Assembly: GCA_905221605.1 (NCBI GenBank)
Contig: CAJNDS010001724.1
Coordinates: forward strand, 230,978 to 294,977
Source: Symbiodinium natans
Taxonomy: Eukaryota; Sar; Dinophyceae; Suessiales; Symbiodiniaceae
DNA length: 64,000 nucleotides
Direction: 5' to 3'
The notes beneath the pieces are model-generated. The model did no database searches and was not told the origin of the DNA. It was given only the letters and a program-made list of their open reading frames with translations. Position numbers and translations under genes: made by a program. This document shows positions 19,312 to 27,248 of the stretch, in pieces (the first letter of the stretch is position 1; every line of letters begins with the position of its first letter).

Positions 19312-19969
19312 GTCAGTTGAGAACCTACGTGGCATCCTGATCCTGAGGTGATGTGCAAGAAGCCTCCCCTGCAAATGGTATGAGAGTCGACGCCCTACTT
19401 GGGGCTTCATGGGTTGTGATAAGTATATAGGGTTCTAAGTACCTCGAATGAAGTGTTGACACCTGTTACCATCCATACATAGAACCTTACTTCTAGGTAG
19501 GTCGGATTCTGGGTATCGAATCTGGGCGTGCTTGCGTCAGGATGCAGGCAGCGTCCACGATCGCAATTTGCCTCTTGGTGGCCATTCTGCCGTGTAGGGA
19601 TTAAAGTTTAGGGTTTAGGGTTTAGGGTTTAGGGTTTAGGGTTTAGGTTTCGGTTTCAGGGTTCAGGGTTCAGGGTTTAGGGTTTAGGGTTTAGGGTTTA
19701 GGGCTTGCTTTGTGAAGTTCCAAAGCCCTAGGAACTCCAAAGCTGCGAGCTGAGGTGCCTGCATGATCCTTAGCTTCATCGACACCGCAGCATGGCTTGG
19801 GGTTTAGGGTTTAGGGTTTGGGGTTTAGGGTTTAGGGTTTAGGGTTTAGGGTTTAGGGTTTAGGCTTTAGGGTTTAGGGTTTAGGGTTTAGGGTTTAGCG
19901 GGTTTAGCGGGTTTGGCGAGTTTAGGGTTGAGGGGGGTGAGCAAAGTCCAGTTTCAACAGTGTTTGTAG
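19312..19969. other. Telomeric tracts and a degenerate family F element
   Basis: 19390-19502 resembles family F (CTACTTGGGGCTTCATGGGT...TTCTAGGTAGG). G-rich tracts lie at 19607-19702 and 19799-19910. The stretch 19703-19797 between them is open on the minus strand (MKLRIMQAPQLAALEFLGLW), which could be a minus exon. Confidence 0.4.
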
Positions 19970-20149
19970 GGAGGTTTACAGGTTCAGGCTTTTGGTTTCC
20001 CGATGCTTGGCTTTCGCGCACGAGTCGCCTCCTCGCTGAAGGCGAGGAGTAGTCAGTATTGGTCACCTGGCAGAGTCGCAGCAGGCCAGATGCAAAAGGC
20101 TTTTGGTTTCACGGACGTTCAGGGTCTACAGTCTACAGTCCACTTCTAG
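19970..20149 (+). CDS. Candidate terminal exon
   Basis: Acceptor CAGTGTTTGTAG, then 59 open codons to TAG 20147: GGLQVQAFGFPMLGFRARVA, SSLKARSSQYWSPGRVAAGQ and MQKAFGFTDVQGLQS. The motif QAFGF / KAFGF occurs twice. The minus strand is partly open as well. Confidence 0.45.
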   Translation, partial: GGLQVQAFGFPMLGFRARVASSLKARSSQYWSPGRVAAGQMQKAFGFTDVQGLQSTVHF

Positions 20150-20421
20150 GCCCGAGAATCGGGTCGTATACCCTATACTACTATAATTGTGCTTAACGTC
20201 TATGAAGCAGAACCCCTTTAGGGTTCATTTGGTCCACGAGGCGTGGGTTCAGGTCAGGCATGTGATTATGGGGTTAAAGAGTTCTGTTTGAGTTTGGGTG
20301 GGGGGGTGAGGAGCTTTGCGTTCCATGGCCTACGATCCGCACCTGAGCCTTGAGTTTGTAGGAGGACCATGCAAGCGAGGCACTGCTGCTGAAGTTTTGA
20401 GCCCAAACATTTTGGGTCTAG

Positions 20422-20552
20422 GGTTTTGGGCTGTGCGCTCTTAAGGCTCGCAATCGGAATGCCCAGGTACGCTCCCGTGGCTGGGTAGGCTTTGCGGAGG
20501 TTGCCATCGTCGCTCCTGAGGCAGTCGTTCTGGGCTTACGGTCGAGGGGAAG
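20422..20552 (+). CDS. Candidate internal exon before a minisatellite
   Basis: Acceptor TTTTGGGTCTAG, donor GGGGAAG|GTGACC. Reads GFGLCALKARNRNAQVRSRG, WVGFAEVAIVAPEAVVLGLR plus SRG. The donor GTGACC is the first base of a repeat unit that also begins with GTGACC, so several potential donors follow in tandem. Confidence 0.52.
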
Positions 20553-20723
20553 GTGACCAATACAGAAAAAGATAAACCCAAAGAGGCCAATACAGAAAAA
20601 GATAAACCCAAAGTGACCAATACAGAAAAGATAAACCCAAAGTGGCCAACAGAAAAAGACAAACCCAAAGTGACCAATACAGAAATAAATAAAACCAAAG
20701 TGACCAATACAGAAAAAGATAAA
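20553..20723. repeat. ~29-bp minisatellite, six units
   Basis: Unit GTGACCAATACAGAAAAAGA followed by TAAACCCAAA, with length variation from 27 to 30. The + strand would read NTEKDKPKV repeats, the minus strand a hydrophobic HFGFIFCIG repeat. Neither is compelling as protein, and the frame shifts between units argue it is non-coding. Confidence 0.95.
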
Positions 20724-22462
20724 TTCTCTTTTTTTGAGCGGTAGAACAGGATCCAAAAGTGCAAAATGAATGGTCACCACTTGGATGTTCAGGAACATTC
20801 ACTGAAACTCTGCGACAAGTTGTTGTTCATGAATAATAGATTTTCGAGTCAATGCGATAAATCAACATCAAAACACTGGGAAGGGGTGTCCCCAGGTCCC
20901 CAAAGCCTAAAACCCTCAACGGGTAATCCGGAACCCCTAAGCCCTAAACGCTGTGTTCCTTAATTAGCTTGTGGGGTGTGTCGTTTTTCGACCTGTGCCA
21001 CACACAAGGGGCCAGGCTTAGGCTTAGAGCGGAGTCGAAGAGATCCGTAGTAGCTGAATGAGTACACTCCACACTTTTTGGGATATTAGAATCCCCTCTA
21101 GAACTGAAAGTGTTCACTTGGCCGGGGGCTTATGAACTCAGCAACAAGGATTGTTCATCCAGCCTGGGCGGCTAATGCTTCAGCGTTTGGGTGTGTTTAG
21201 GATTGAGAGCGCCGACCTTGGGGACCTAAACTTGGGGTCACAGCCTATACGAGTAACTAGAAGTCCTATTGAGGTATGTGAACCATAAACCCCTTCAGGG
21301 GTCATCTCGTCCCTAAGGTACTATAGGACAGGGGGTTGCAGACCATAGCTTGCTGACCAATGGCCCGAAGTCCTTCTCGCGGCAGCCTAGCCCAAAAGCC
21401 CGAACTCCGAGCCCTGTCTCAAGGCGCAGTACCTGAGAGCCCAGAGACCCTGGGCCAGGGTGGCATCACGCTTTTTCTTGCAAGACGTGTTTGAGAGTTT
21501 AGCGTGAAGGGTCTTAGGCTTTGGGGAAGGTTTGCTACTCAACCGCCGTCTTGAACCATGGAAGGAGGGACAAACTAGGGTTCAGGGTTTAGGATTTAGG
21601 GTTTACGGTTTAGGGCTTAGGGTTTAGGGTTTAGGGTTTAGGGTTTAGGGTTTAGGGCCAGGGTTCAGGGATGGAGTGGGCAGAATGTTGAGGCCCTCCG
21701 CAATCATGCCCTCCAGAATCTCAGCCGTGTGCGTCTTCAGTGATCTTGACCCCTAAGCTCCCATACTCCCATATCCCTGCACCTGGAGCACGACAAGCCT
21801 TGACCTTAAGCCTTGCCTGCCCTGCGCGAGTGTGAGAGTCGAAGCCTAAACGTGAAGAAATCTCACCCCTAAAGAAGGAGATGCCTTTACAGACTGGGCA
21901 CTCCGTGCGCGCTTCCAGTTTTCGTAGGACAGCAAGCCCAACCCCTATAGACGTTGACACCCTTAAGTAATTCAAGGCTAACAGCTCTACCGAGGATCGC
22001 ACCCGGGCCGTTCCGAGCGAAGTGCCCGCCTCTTGGCAGCAAGTATGGGCTTACGGTTGAGGGTCGGATTCTGGGGCGGACTAGGGTTAAGCCATCCTAA
22101 ACCCTGAACCCTGAACCCTAAACCCTAAACCCTAAACCCTAAACCCTAAACCCTAAACCCTAAACCCTAAACCCTGAACCCTGAACCCTGAACCCTGAAC
22201 CCTACACAGCCCCACTCTTGCTGTCTGAAACAGCAAAGAACCTGACCCCTAACTTGACCCTAAACCCTAAACCCTAAACCCCAAACCCTACACCCTAAAC
22301 CCTTTAGCTTCAGATTTCCCGGCTCCGAAGTCACCAAGGCGCGCGCCCTTTTTGGACCACCCTACCATTGCCCTCAACCCGGGACGTAAGCTCTCCTATG
22401 TAGGGTTTAGGCATGTTTAGGGTTTAGGGTTTAGGGTTTCGTGTTTGGGGTTTGGGGTTTAG
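20724..22462. other. Mostly elements and telomeric tracts
   Basis: Family B copy at 21217-21317; G-rich tract 21570-21655; C-rich tracts 22095-22202 and 22257-22303. A minus-strand frame at 21721-22002 is open for 93 codons (VELLALNYLRVSTSIGVGLA, then EARTECPVCKG) and might be an exon, but has no ATG and unclear splice sites. Confidence 0.4.
21217..21317. mobile_element. MITE-like family B copy
   Basis: Left CTTGGGGACCTAAACTTGGG; right GGGGTCATCTCGTCCCTAAG, an imperfect inverted repeat of the family B end. Confidence 0.7.
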
Positions 22463-22717
22463 CCTTCATGCGCCGGACTCCTCCCTACCGCTACTGTTGG
22501 CGGTGCGGTTCCTGATCATTTTTGATAGGCCCGCCACCATGTTTCCATGTTGGCCCCCTCGGGGTTTAGGGTTTAGGGTTTAGGAATTAGAGTTTAGGGC
22601 TTAGGGTTTAGGATTTAGGGTTTAGGGTTCAGGGTTTAGGCTTTAATTACTGCCTACTCTGGTGAGATTCTGAGCAGCTTGTAGGCTCTGCCTTGCTCTG
22701 GCACAAGAAGATGCCAC
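22463..22717 (+). CDS. Three candidate exons (22463-22563, 22640-22661, 22685-22717), telomeric first intron
   Basis: Exon one starts after GGGGTTTAG and reads LHAPDSSLPLLLAVRFLIIF plus DRPATMFPCWPPR, with a membrane-helix-like core, ending CGGG|GTTTAG. Intron 22564-22639 is telomeric variants. Exon two (FNYCLL) ends at CTG|GTGAGA. A 23-nt gap then leads to LCLALAQEDA, ending at CCAC|GTAAGA. Phases match at both joins. The next intron would hold the TTTAGGGG array at 22731. Confidence 0.48.
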
Positions 22718-22730
22718 GTAAGAGGGAAGG

Positions 22731-22930
22731 GTAGGGTTTAGGGGTTTAGGGGTTTAGGGGTTTAGGGGTTTAGGGGTTTAGGGGTTTAGGGGTTTAGGGG
22801 TTTAGGGGTTTAGGGGTTTAGGGGTTTAGGGGTTTAGGGGTTTAGGGGTTTAGGGGTTATAGGGTTATAGGGGTTTAGGGGTTTAGGGGTTTCGGGGTTA
22901 TAGGGGTTTAGGGGTTTGGGGGTTAGGGGC
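22731..22930 (+). repeat. Homogeneous 8-bp TTTAGGGG array
   Basis: About 24 units of TTTAGGGG with a few TTATAGGGG near the end. The canonical 7-bp unit is absent inside, so the variant has spread as a block rather than by scattered mutation. Confidence 0.97.
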
Positions 22931-23189
22931 TTAGTCGAAAGTGTACTGCCTTATTATGCCTCGCTTTGTAACACCCGCCAACGACACTTGAGGTCCGGGG
23001 TCTAAGCTTCTCATGTCAGGAGCCCGGGTCCTACTGCTAGAGGGCTCTTAGGGTGCACATTCAGGGCGGGGTGGGCACAGGCCCAAGTCTCGGGGTTTAG
23101 GGTTCAGGGTTTAGGGCTTAGGCTTAGGGTTTCCCCTAAACCCTAAACCCTAAACCCTAAACCCTAAACCCTAAACCTGTAGACCCTAG

Positions 23190-23465
23190 GACGTGTGGCC
23201 CTCCCCACCAGACCAAAAGCCGCGTCGCCACTCTGAGGATGGAGAGCGCTGCAACTGCCTCTTTTTCACCTCTGGGTGGGCGCCGGTGTGGCTCCTTCTG
23301 AATGTTTAGGGTTTAGGGTTTAGGGTTTAGGGTTTAGGGTTCAGGGTTCAGGGTTTAGGGTTTAGGGTTCAGGCCTTTTATTGGGGGGTTGTTGAGTTTA
23401 GGAGCTCAGATATACAAAATCCTCATTTTAGGCACAATCTCTTCCTGTCTTCAGAGCATTCCTAG
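23190..23465 (+). CDS. Two candidate exons, telomeric intron 23304-23372, in-frame stop
   Basis: Exon 23190-23303 starts after ACCCTAG and is exactly 38 open codons: DVWPSPPDQKPRRHSEDGER, CNCLFFTSGWAPVWLLLN, ending AAT|GTTTAG. The 69-nt interval is TTTAGGG/TTCAGGG units ending TTCAG. Exon two continues in phase 0 for 30 codons, AFYWGVVEFRSSDIQNPHFR then HNLFLSSEHS, to TAG 23463. Both ends of the intron lie at tract boundaries. No domain recognised. Confidence 0.66.
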
Positions 23466-23559
23466 TAAGATTCCAATTGGGGATTCCTTCAGTCTCCCTG
23501 TAGTGTAGTTGCGCGTTGCACGCACTTAGGCCCTTTAGGGCCCGAAGTTCCGATCCACT

Positions 23560-23582
23560 CGCGCGCGCGCGTGCGCTCGCGC
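23560..23582. repeat. Alternating CG run (possible Z-DNA)
   Basis: CGCGCGCGCGTGCGCTCGCGC, alternating purine-pyrimidine. Confidence 0.85.
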
Positions 23583-23821
23583 TGAATCTTGAACCTTTAG
23601 ACCTAGCGACCAGTCCTACTGACTCGGCCAAAACCCTAAACCCTAAACCCCCCTTGCGGTCAGGATTTTCGCTTCCTGAGCTACCAGGAACATTTTTCAA
23701 GACTAACCTAGAGAAGCCGCCTTAGAAACGGATAGGTCTAAGGTTTCGGGTTTAAACGGAACCCAAGAAGGACAAGAGCCTTGGGGGCTTGCACAATAAA
23801 GATTTAGGGTTTAGGGTTCAG

Positions 23822-24075
23822 GGTCTTCTCTCCCGAGTTGGCGATGTGCTGCGTGGCCCTTGTCTACCCGGACAGCATGACAGTGGTCTTGGATGAGTGG
23901 GGCGTGCTCCTACACAGCACCGGGGTTTAGGGTTCAGGGTTTAGGGTTTAGGGCTTAGGGCTTAGGGTTTGGGATGACCAAGAAGAACGAGCAATTGCCT
24001 CCCCTAGCCTTGCTCCCTCCAACCCATCAAATATTTGAGTTTGTATGTATGGGGGGAACCATTGGGGGGAACTGA
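23822..24075 (+). CDS. Two candidate exons, 34-nt telomeric intron 23925-23958
   Basis: Exon one (acceptor GGGTTCAG) is 34 open codons, VFSPELAMCCVALVYPDSMT then VVLDEWGVLLHSTG, ending ACCGGG|GTTTAG. Removing 34 nt of telomeric units continues in phase 0: GLGFGMTKKNEQLPPLALLP, PTHQIFEFVCMGGTIGGN, TGA 24073. A donor-like GTATGT at 24044 could end the exon earlier. Product unknown. Confidence 0.6.
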
Positions 24076-24494
24076 GCTTATATAAAGGACTGCTCGGGCT
24101 CTAGGCTCATATATAGGGCTTCAGGGTTTACCCTGAGCCCTGTACCGTGGCCTGTTTCCTGAGCAAGTGGCCACGTCTTAGACTTAGGTGCTGAACACCA
24201 GTTTGGGCAATACGAAATCTGCAGCACTATGAATGAAGGTTAGCACTTTTCGCCTCTAAGTAAACTTGGAGCAAAAGGGCGTCTCAGAGTTTTTGAGAGC
24301 ATGCGCTTGAGTTCAGGATGTGCCTGGTCATTGAGAAGATGATCCTTGGAGCCTTGGCGAGAAGACTATACCCTAAACCCTAAACTCTAAACCCTAAACC
24401 CCAAACCCTAAACACTAAACCCTACACCCTACACCCCGAAAACCCCTAAACCCTGAACCTTGGCTTCTTTGGTTCCTTGCTGATGTCTGGTGAG

Positions 24495-24742
24495 TTCCCC
24501 TGAAGTATTCCGCAACCAGATGACCTTCGCCCTATGCTCCCTGCGGGCAGCCTTCCCCCCGAGTTGTGGGTTTTGGGTTTAGGGTTTAGGGTTTAGGGTT
24601 TAGGAGACTGTTCCTGAGTCGTGGGTTAACACTGTTTATGGTCTGTAGTTCGTTTGCCCTGCTTAACATGGGTGGTGGGGCGTTGCTCGGAGTGCACTGC
24701 CTATCGGGCTGCAGACGGCAGCTGACGGATTCCCGAGTGTGA
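24495..24742 (+). CDS. Two candidate exons, 34-nt telomeric intron 24570-24603, hydrophobic C-terminus
   Basis: Exon 24495-24569 reads SPEVFRNQMTFALCSLRAAF plus PPSC and ends TGTGG|GTTTTG. The interval is GTTTTGGG then TTTAGGG units ending TTTAG. In matching phase 2 the frame runs 45 codons to TGA 24740: RLFLSRGLTLFMVCSSFALL, NMGGGALLGVHCLSGCRRQL, TDSRV. The segment LTLFMVCSSFALL is a plausible membrane helix. Confidence 0.62.
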
Positions 24743-25212
24743 GAGAGCCCCTAAACCCTAAACCCTAACCCAAAATCATAAACCCTAAACCCTAAACCCT
24801 TAACCGAGAGAGAGGGGGTTTAGGGTTTGCGGAATACTTTGTTCACGGTGTTGGTGTGGCGAAAGGACGGAAGCTCCCCAACCCTACACCCTACACCCTA
24901 AACCCTAAACCCTAAACCCTATAGTTGCTTGATCCAAAAGGTACCCTCGATTGTTCCCTGCGGAGTGGAGCCCTTAGGGCTTAGCTTTACGGGTGGCAAA
25001 AGCAAATACCTAAACCCACTGGAGACCTCTATACCCTAAACCTTAAACCCTAAACCCTAAACCCTAAACCCTAAACCCTAAACCCTGAACCCTAAACCCT
25101 AAACCCTAAACCCTAAACCCCGCAACCCTAAACTCTAAGCCCTAAACCCGAACCCCTAAATGGGTTTAGGGAACCCGACACCCCAAACCACCTTCACCCT
25201 AAACCCGGCGAG

Positions 25213-25483
25213 ACTGGGTTGCATCCATAGCCTGCTTGGCAGGGGCCATGGGTGATTTCGGAAGCGTCCTGGACTTGGACGCAGGCCTTTTCGGGGCGAT
25301 CGCCATGTTTAGTGTGTTTTTGCCCCTTTTTCTGTTCTTGGGCGTTTAACGTTTAGGGGTTAGAGGGATGAGGCCTCGGCGTTGGGACCAGCACTGGTGT
25401 CTCAAAGACGTCAGCTGCCAAAGAGTTTGGTTCGGGGTGCGTTCCGTTTCTGCACAGAGCAAACTCTTGAACAGCAACCCTGA
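25213..25483 (+). CDS. Two candidate exons, 20-nt telomeric gap 25344-25363, membrane protein
   Basis: Exon 25213-25343 (acceptor CCCGGCGAG) reads WVASIACLAGAMGDFGSVLD, LDAGLFGAIAMFSVFLPLFL, FLG: two hydrophobic helices. It ends TTGGGC|GTTTAA. Twenty nt (GTTTAACGTTTAGGGGTTAG) are skipped, and phase 0 continues RDEASALGPALVSQRRQLPK, SLVRGAFRFCTEQTLEQQP to TGA 25481. Without splicing the frame stops at TAA 25347. The ATG at 25248 could alternatively start the protein. Confidence 0.62.
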
Positions 25484-25690
25484 ACTCTAACCCTGAAGCC
25501 TAAACCCCTTTGAACCCAGATGCTCTGAGCACCCTAAACCCTAAACCCTGAACCTTGAACCCTAAACCCTAAACCGTAGACCCTAAACCCTAAACCCGAA
25601 ACCCCAAACCGCCACCTGAAAGATACCCCTAAGCTCTTCCCGCCATTCCTGGGGCCAGGCTCTCCAACACGAGCCCGCTCGTGTCCTTAG

Positions 25691-25906
25691 AGAGCCTCAA
25701 CGGGGCCGCAGCTTGGCTTCGAGGTTTAGGGTTTAGGGTTTAGGGTTTAGGGTTTAGGGTTTGGGGTTTGGGGTTTGGGGTTTGGGGTTTGGTGTTTAGG
25801 GCTTAGGGTTTTCGATCTTGGATTCATGGTCCAAAGTTGTGTGTTCCACGGGCTGTCATCTTGTGCAGTCGCTGTGTGTCACGCCGGCTTGGGCTCATGG
25901 TTTCAG
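25691..25906 (+). CDS. Two candidate exons across telomeric/TTTGGGG intron 25724-25799
   Basis: 25691-25723 (acceptor GTGTCCTTAG) reads SLNGAAAWLR and ends CGAG|GTTTAG. The 76-nt interval is TTTAGGG then TTTGGGG units ending GTTTAG. Exon 25800-25906 in matching phase reads LRVFDLGFMVQSCVFHGLSS, CAVAVCHAGLGSWFQ and ends TTTCAG|GTCGTG. Overlapping frame 25818-26000 is also open. Confidence 0.52.
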
Positions 25907-25937
25907 GTCGTGTCTTTGTGAGCCACTCATCATTCTT

Positions 25938-26046
25938 GAGTTACCTAGTAGTAGAGTAGGTGACCTTGAACCTTGTTGGGGTAGTAGAATCCCCTTATAA
26001 TTCCCAAAGGTTAACCTTTAATTCCCCCAGGTTCCTGGACAACTCA
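25938..26046. mobile_element. MITE-like family E, copy 2
   Basis: TTGAGTTACCTAGTAGTAGA at the left; GGTTCCTGGACAACTCAGG at the right. Terminal GAGTT/AACTC lies outside the CCTAG...GG core, suggesting longer inverted ends than in copy 1. Confidence 0.85.
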
Positions 26047-26163
26047 GGTTAGCGATTGCCATTTCCATTTTCGCACAACACATCCACAGCAAGCCCACCA
26101 GGACCCCCCCCCCACCCTTAAAATCATTAGACGCCCATTTTTTCCATTTTTCCAGGCGTGCTT

Positions 26164-26197
26164 TGAGTGAGTGAGTGAGTGAGTGAGTGAGTGAGTG
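26164..26197. repeat. (GAGT)n microsatellite
   Basis: Eight tandem GAGT units. Confidence 0.97.
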
Positions 26198-26459
26198 CTG
26201 GCTCACTGCCCCCCGAAGATCCCTCTTCAAGGTACTAAGCCAGCCAGACAACATCGCCTCTGCATTGGGCAACGCGCAGCCGCGTGCTAAAGCAGCAGGC
26301 ACACTTCTCCGCAGATCCCTCTACGGACACTACGTGCACAACGCGACCCATGCGCTCCGGGGACTCACTCATTCACCACCGTTTCCTGTGAAAAGGGGAA
26401 TGGCAGGCTCGGGCCATTCACCTGCAAACAGCTCCCTGTCGCTGTGCCCTCGGAGTAGG
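26187..26459 (+). CDS. Open frame of 91 codons, uncertain
   Basis: Open from GTG 26187 to TAG 26457 in a telomere-free block: FKVLSQPDNIASALGNAQPR, then AKAAGTLLRRSLYGHYVHNA. No ATG near the start, and the minus strand is open too. May be an exon or chance. Confidence 0.28.
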
Positions 26460-26511
26460 TGAAGACCAAAGCTCCGGTCACCACCCACCCCGGACGAGGG
26501 GGCCAGGCGTG

Positions 26512-26600
26512 CGTTTATTCCCTTTCTAGGACATTTTTGGGGTTAGATTCCCTTCCAAGCCCCTCTGAGCCGTAAAAGGTACCTTTTTGTTTAAATCCTA
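26512..26600. mobile_element. MITE-like family H, copy 2
   Basis: TTATTCCCTTTCTAGGACAT at the left and GTAAAAGGTACCTTTTTGTT near the right, with AAGCCCCTCTGAGCC in the middle as in copy 1. Confidence 0.5.
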
Positions 26601-26602
26601 GG

Positions 26603-26923
26603 TTGCCCCGGGGATCACCAGCCAGATTGCCTTTAGGAATTCTGTTCTGTTCTTGTCGAGGTTCTAAGAGGGAGTATAGGAGAAGAGCAGGTCGTTTGCC
26701 GCTATGCTTTGTGTGCAGCGGGCGGGACGGGAGCAGTGTGATGCGCTCTCAGGTTTCGGACCCAGCTTTGGCAGTCTCAGTGGGCGATGATCATACCAGC
26801 GCCGTGCGCTCAGATGGTCAGTTAGCTTTGAAGACGCAGCTCACGGAGAGAGGGATGTGCCAGCAGTCCGAACCAGAGACCAGTAACGAAAGTACTTTTG
26901 AACCTCAGTTTTCAAGGGATTAA
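26603..26923 (+). pseudogene. RCC1/HERC-like repeat fragment in a 106-codon frame
   Basis: The frame ends at TAA 26921. At 26759-26824 it reads DPALAVSVGDDHTSAVRSDG followed by QL. This matches the core of RCC1-type repeats common in dinoflagellate proteins (xxVSAGxxHTCAVRSDGQLxCFG), with Ser replacing the usual Cys and LKTQ replacing CFG. ALKTQLTERGMCQ resembles the following NERGQCD. Only one repeat is seen, so this is either one exon of a longer gene or a decayed copy. Confidence 0.5.
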
Positions 26924-27179
26924 GGCAGAATGGTTACGCTACGGACACCTTTGATAAACGCCAAGTGCTGACGCAAAGAACCGTGAGCATTTTTGGATCA
27001 TGGCACCCGGTGTGCGTTAGGCATAGAACATAAACGTTGCGCAACCTGAACCCTGAAGCTTAGGGTTTAGGGTTTAGGGTTTCGGGTTGAATTGGGGCTT
27101 AGGGCCCCCGAAAGCTTGGGAGCTATGTCTCAGCATCAGAGGCGTCCGGCGACGGTGTGACGAGAGCTGCCTGTCTCAC

Positions 27180-27248
27180 TTTGTTGGACTTCGAAGTCTC
27201 CGTTCGAACCGCTCGCGGAACATGCGGCCCAGTGCCCCCACCTGGTCC
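27180..27248 (-). CDS. Candidate minus-strand exon with telomeric acceptor
   Basis: On the minus strand it follows GGGTTTAG and ends at ACAAA|GTGAGA. Reads DQVGALGRMFRERFERRLRS plus PT, a basic amphipathic helix. The C-rich tract at 27249-27280 (+) is its upstream intron end. No neighbouring minus exon was found confidently. Confidence 0.5.

Noticed and set aside
20418-20802. Hydrophobic repeat protein on the minus strand (HFGFIFCIG)
   Set aside because: Comes from the minisatellite at 20553-20723, whose unit length changes shift the frame. The + strand exon 20422-20552 explains the flank better.
21955-22010. tRNA-like sequence on the minus strand (CTCGGTAGAGCTGTTAGCC)
   Set aside because: Resembles a D-arm and A box, but no T-arm with GGTTCRANNCC and no acceptor stem pairing follow at the right distance.
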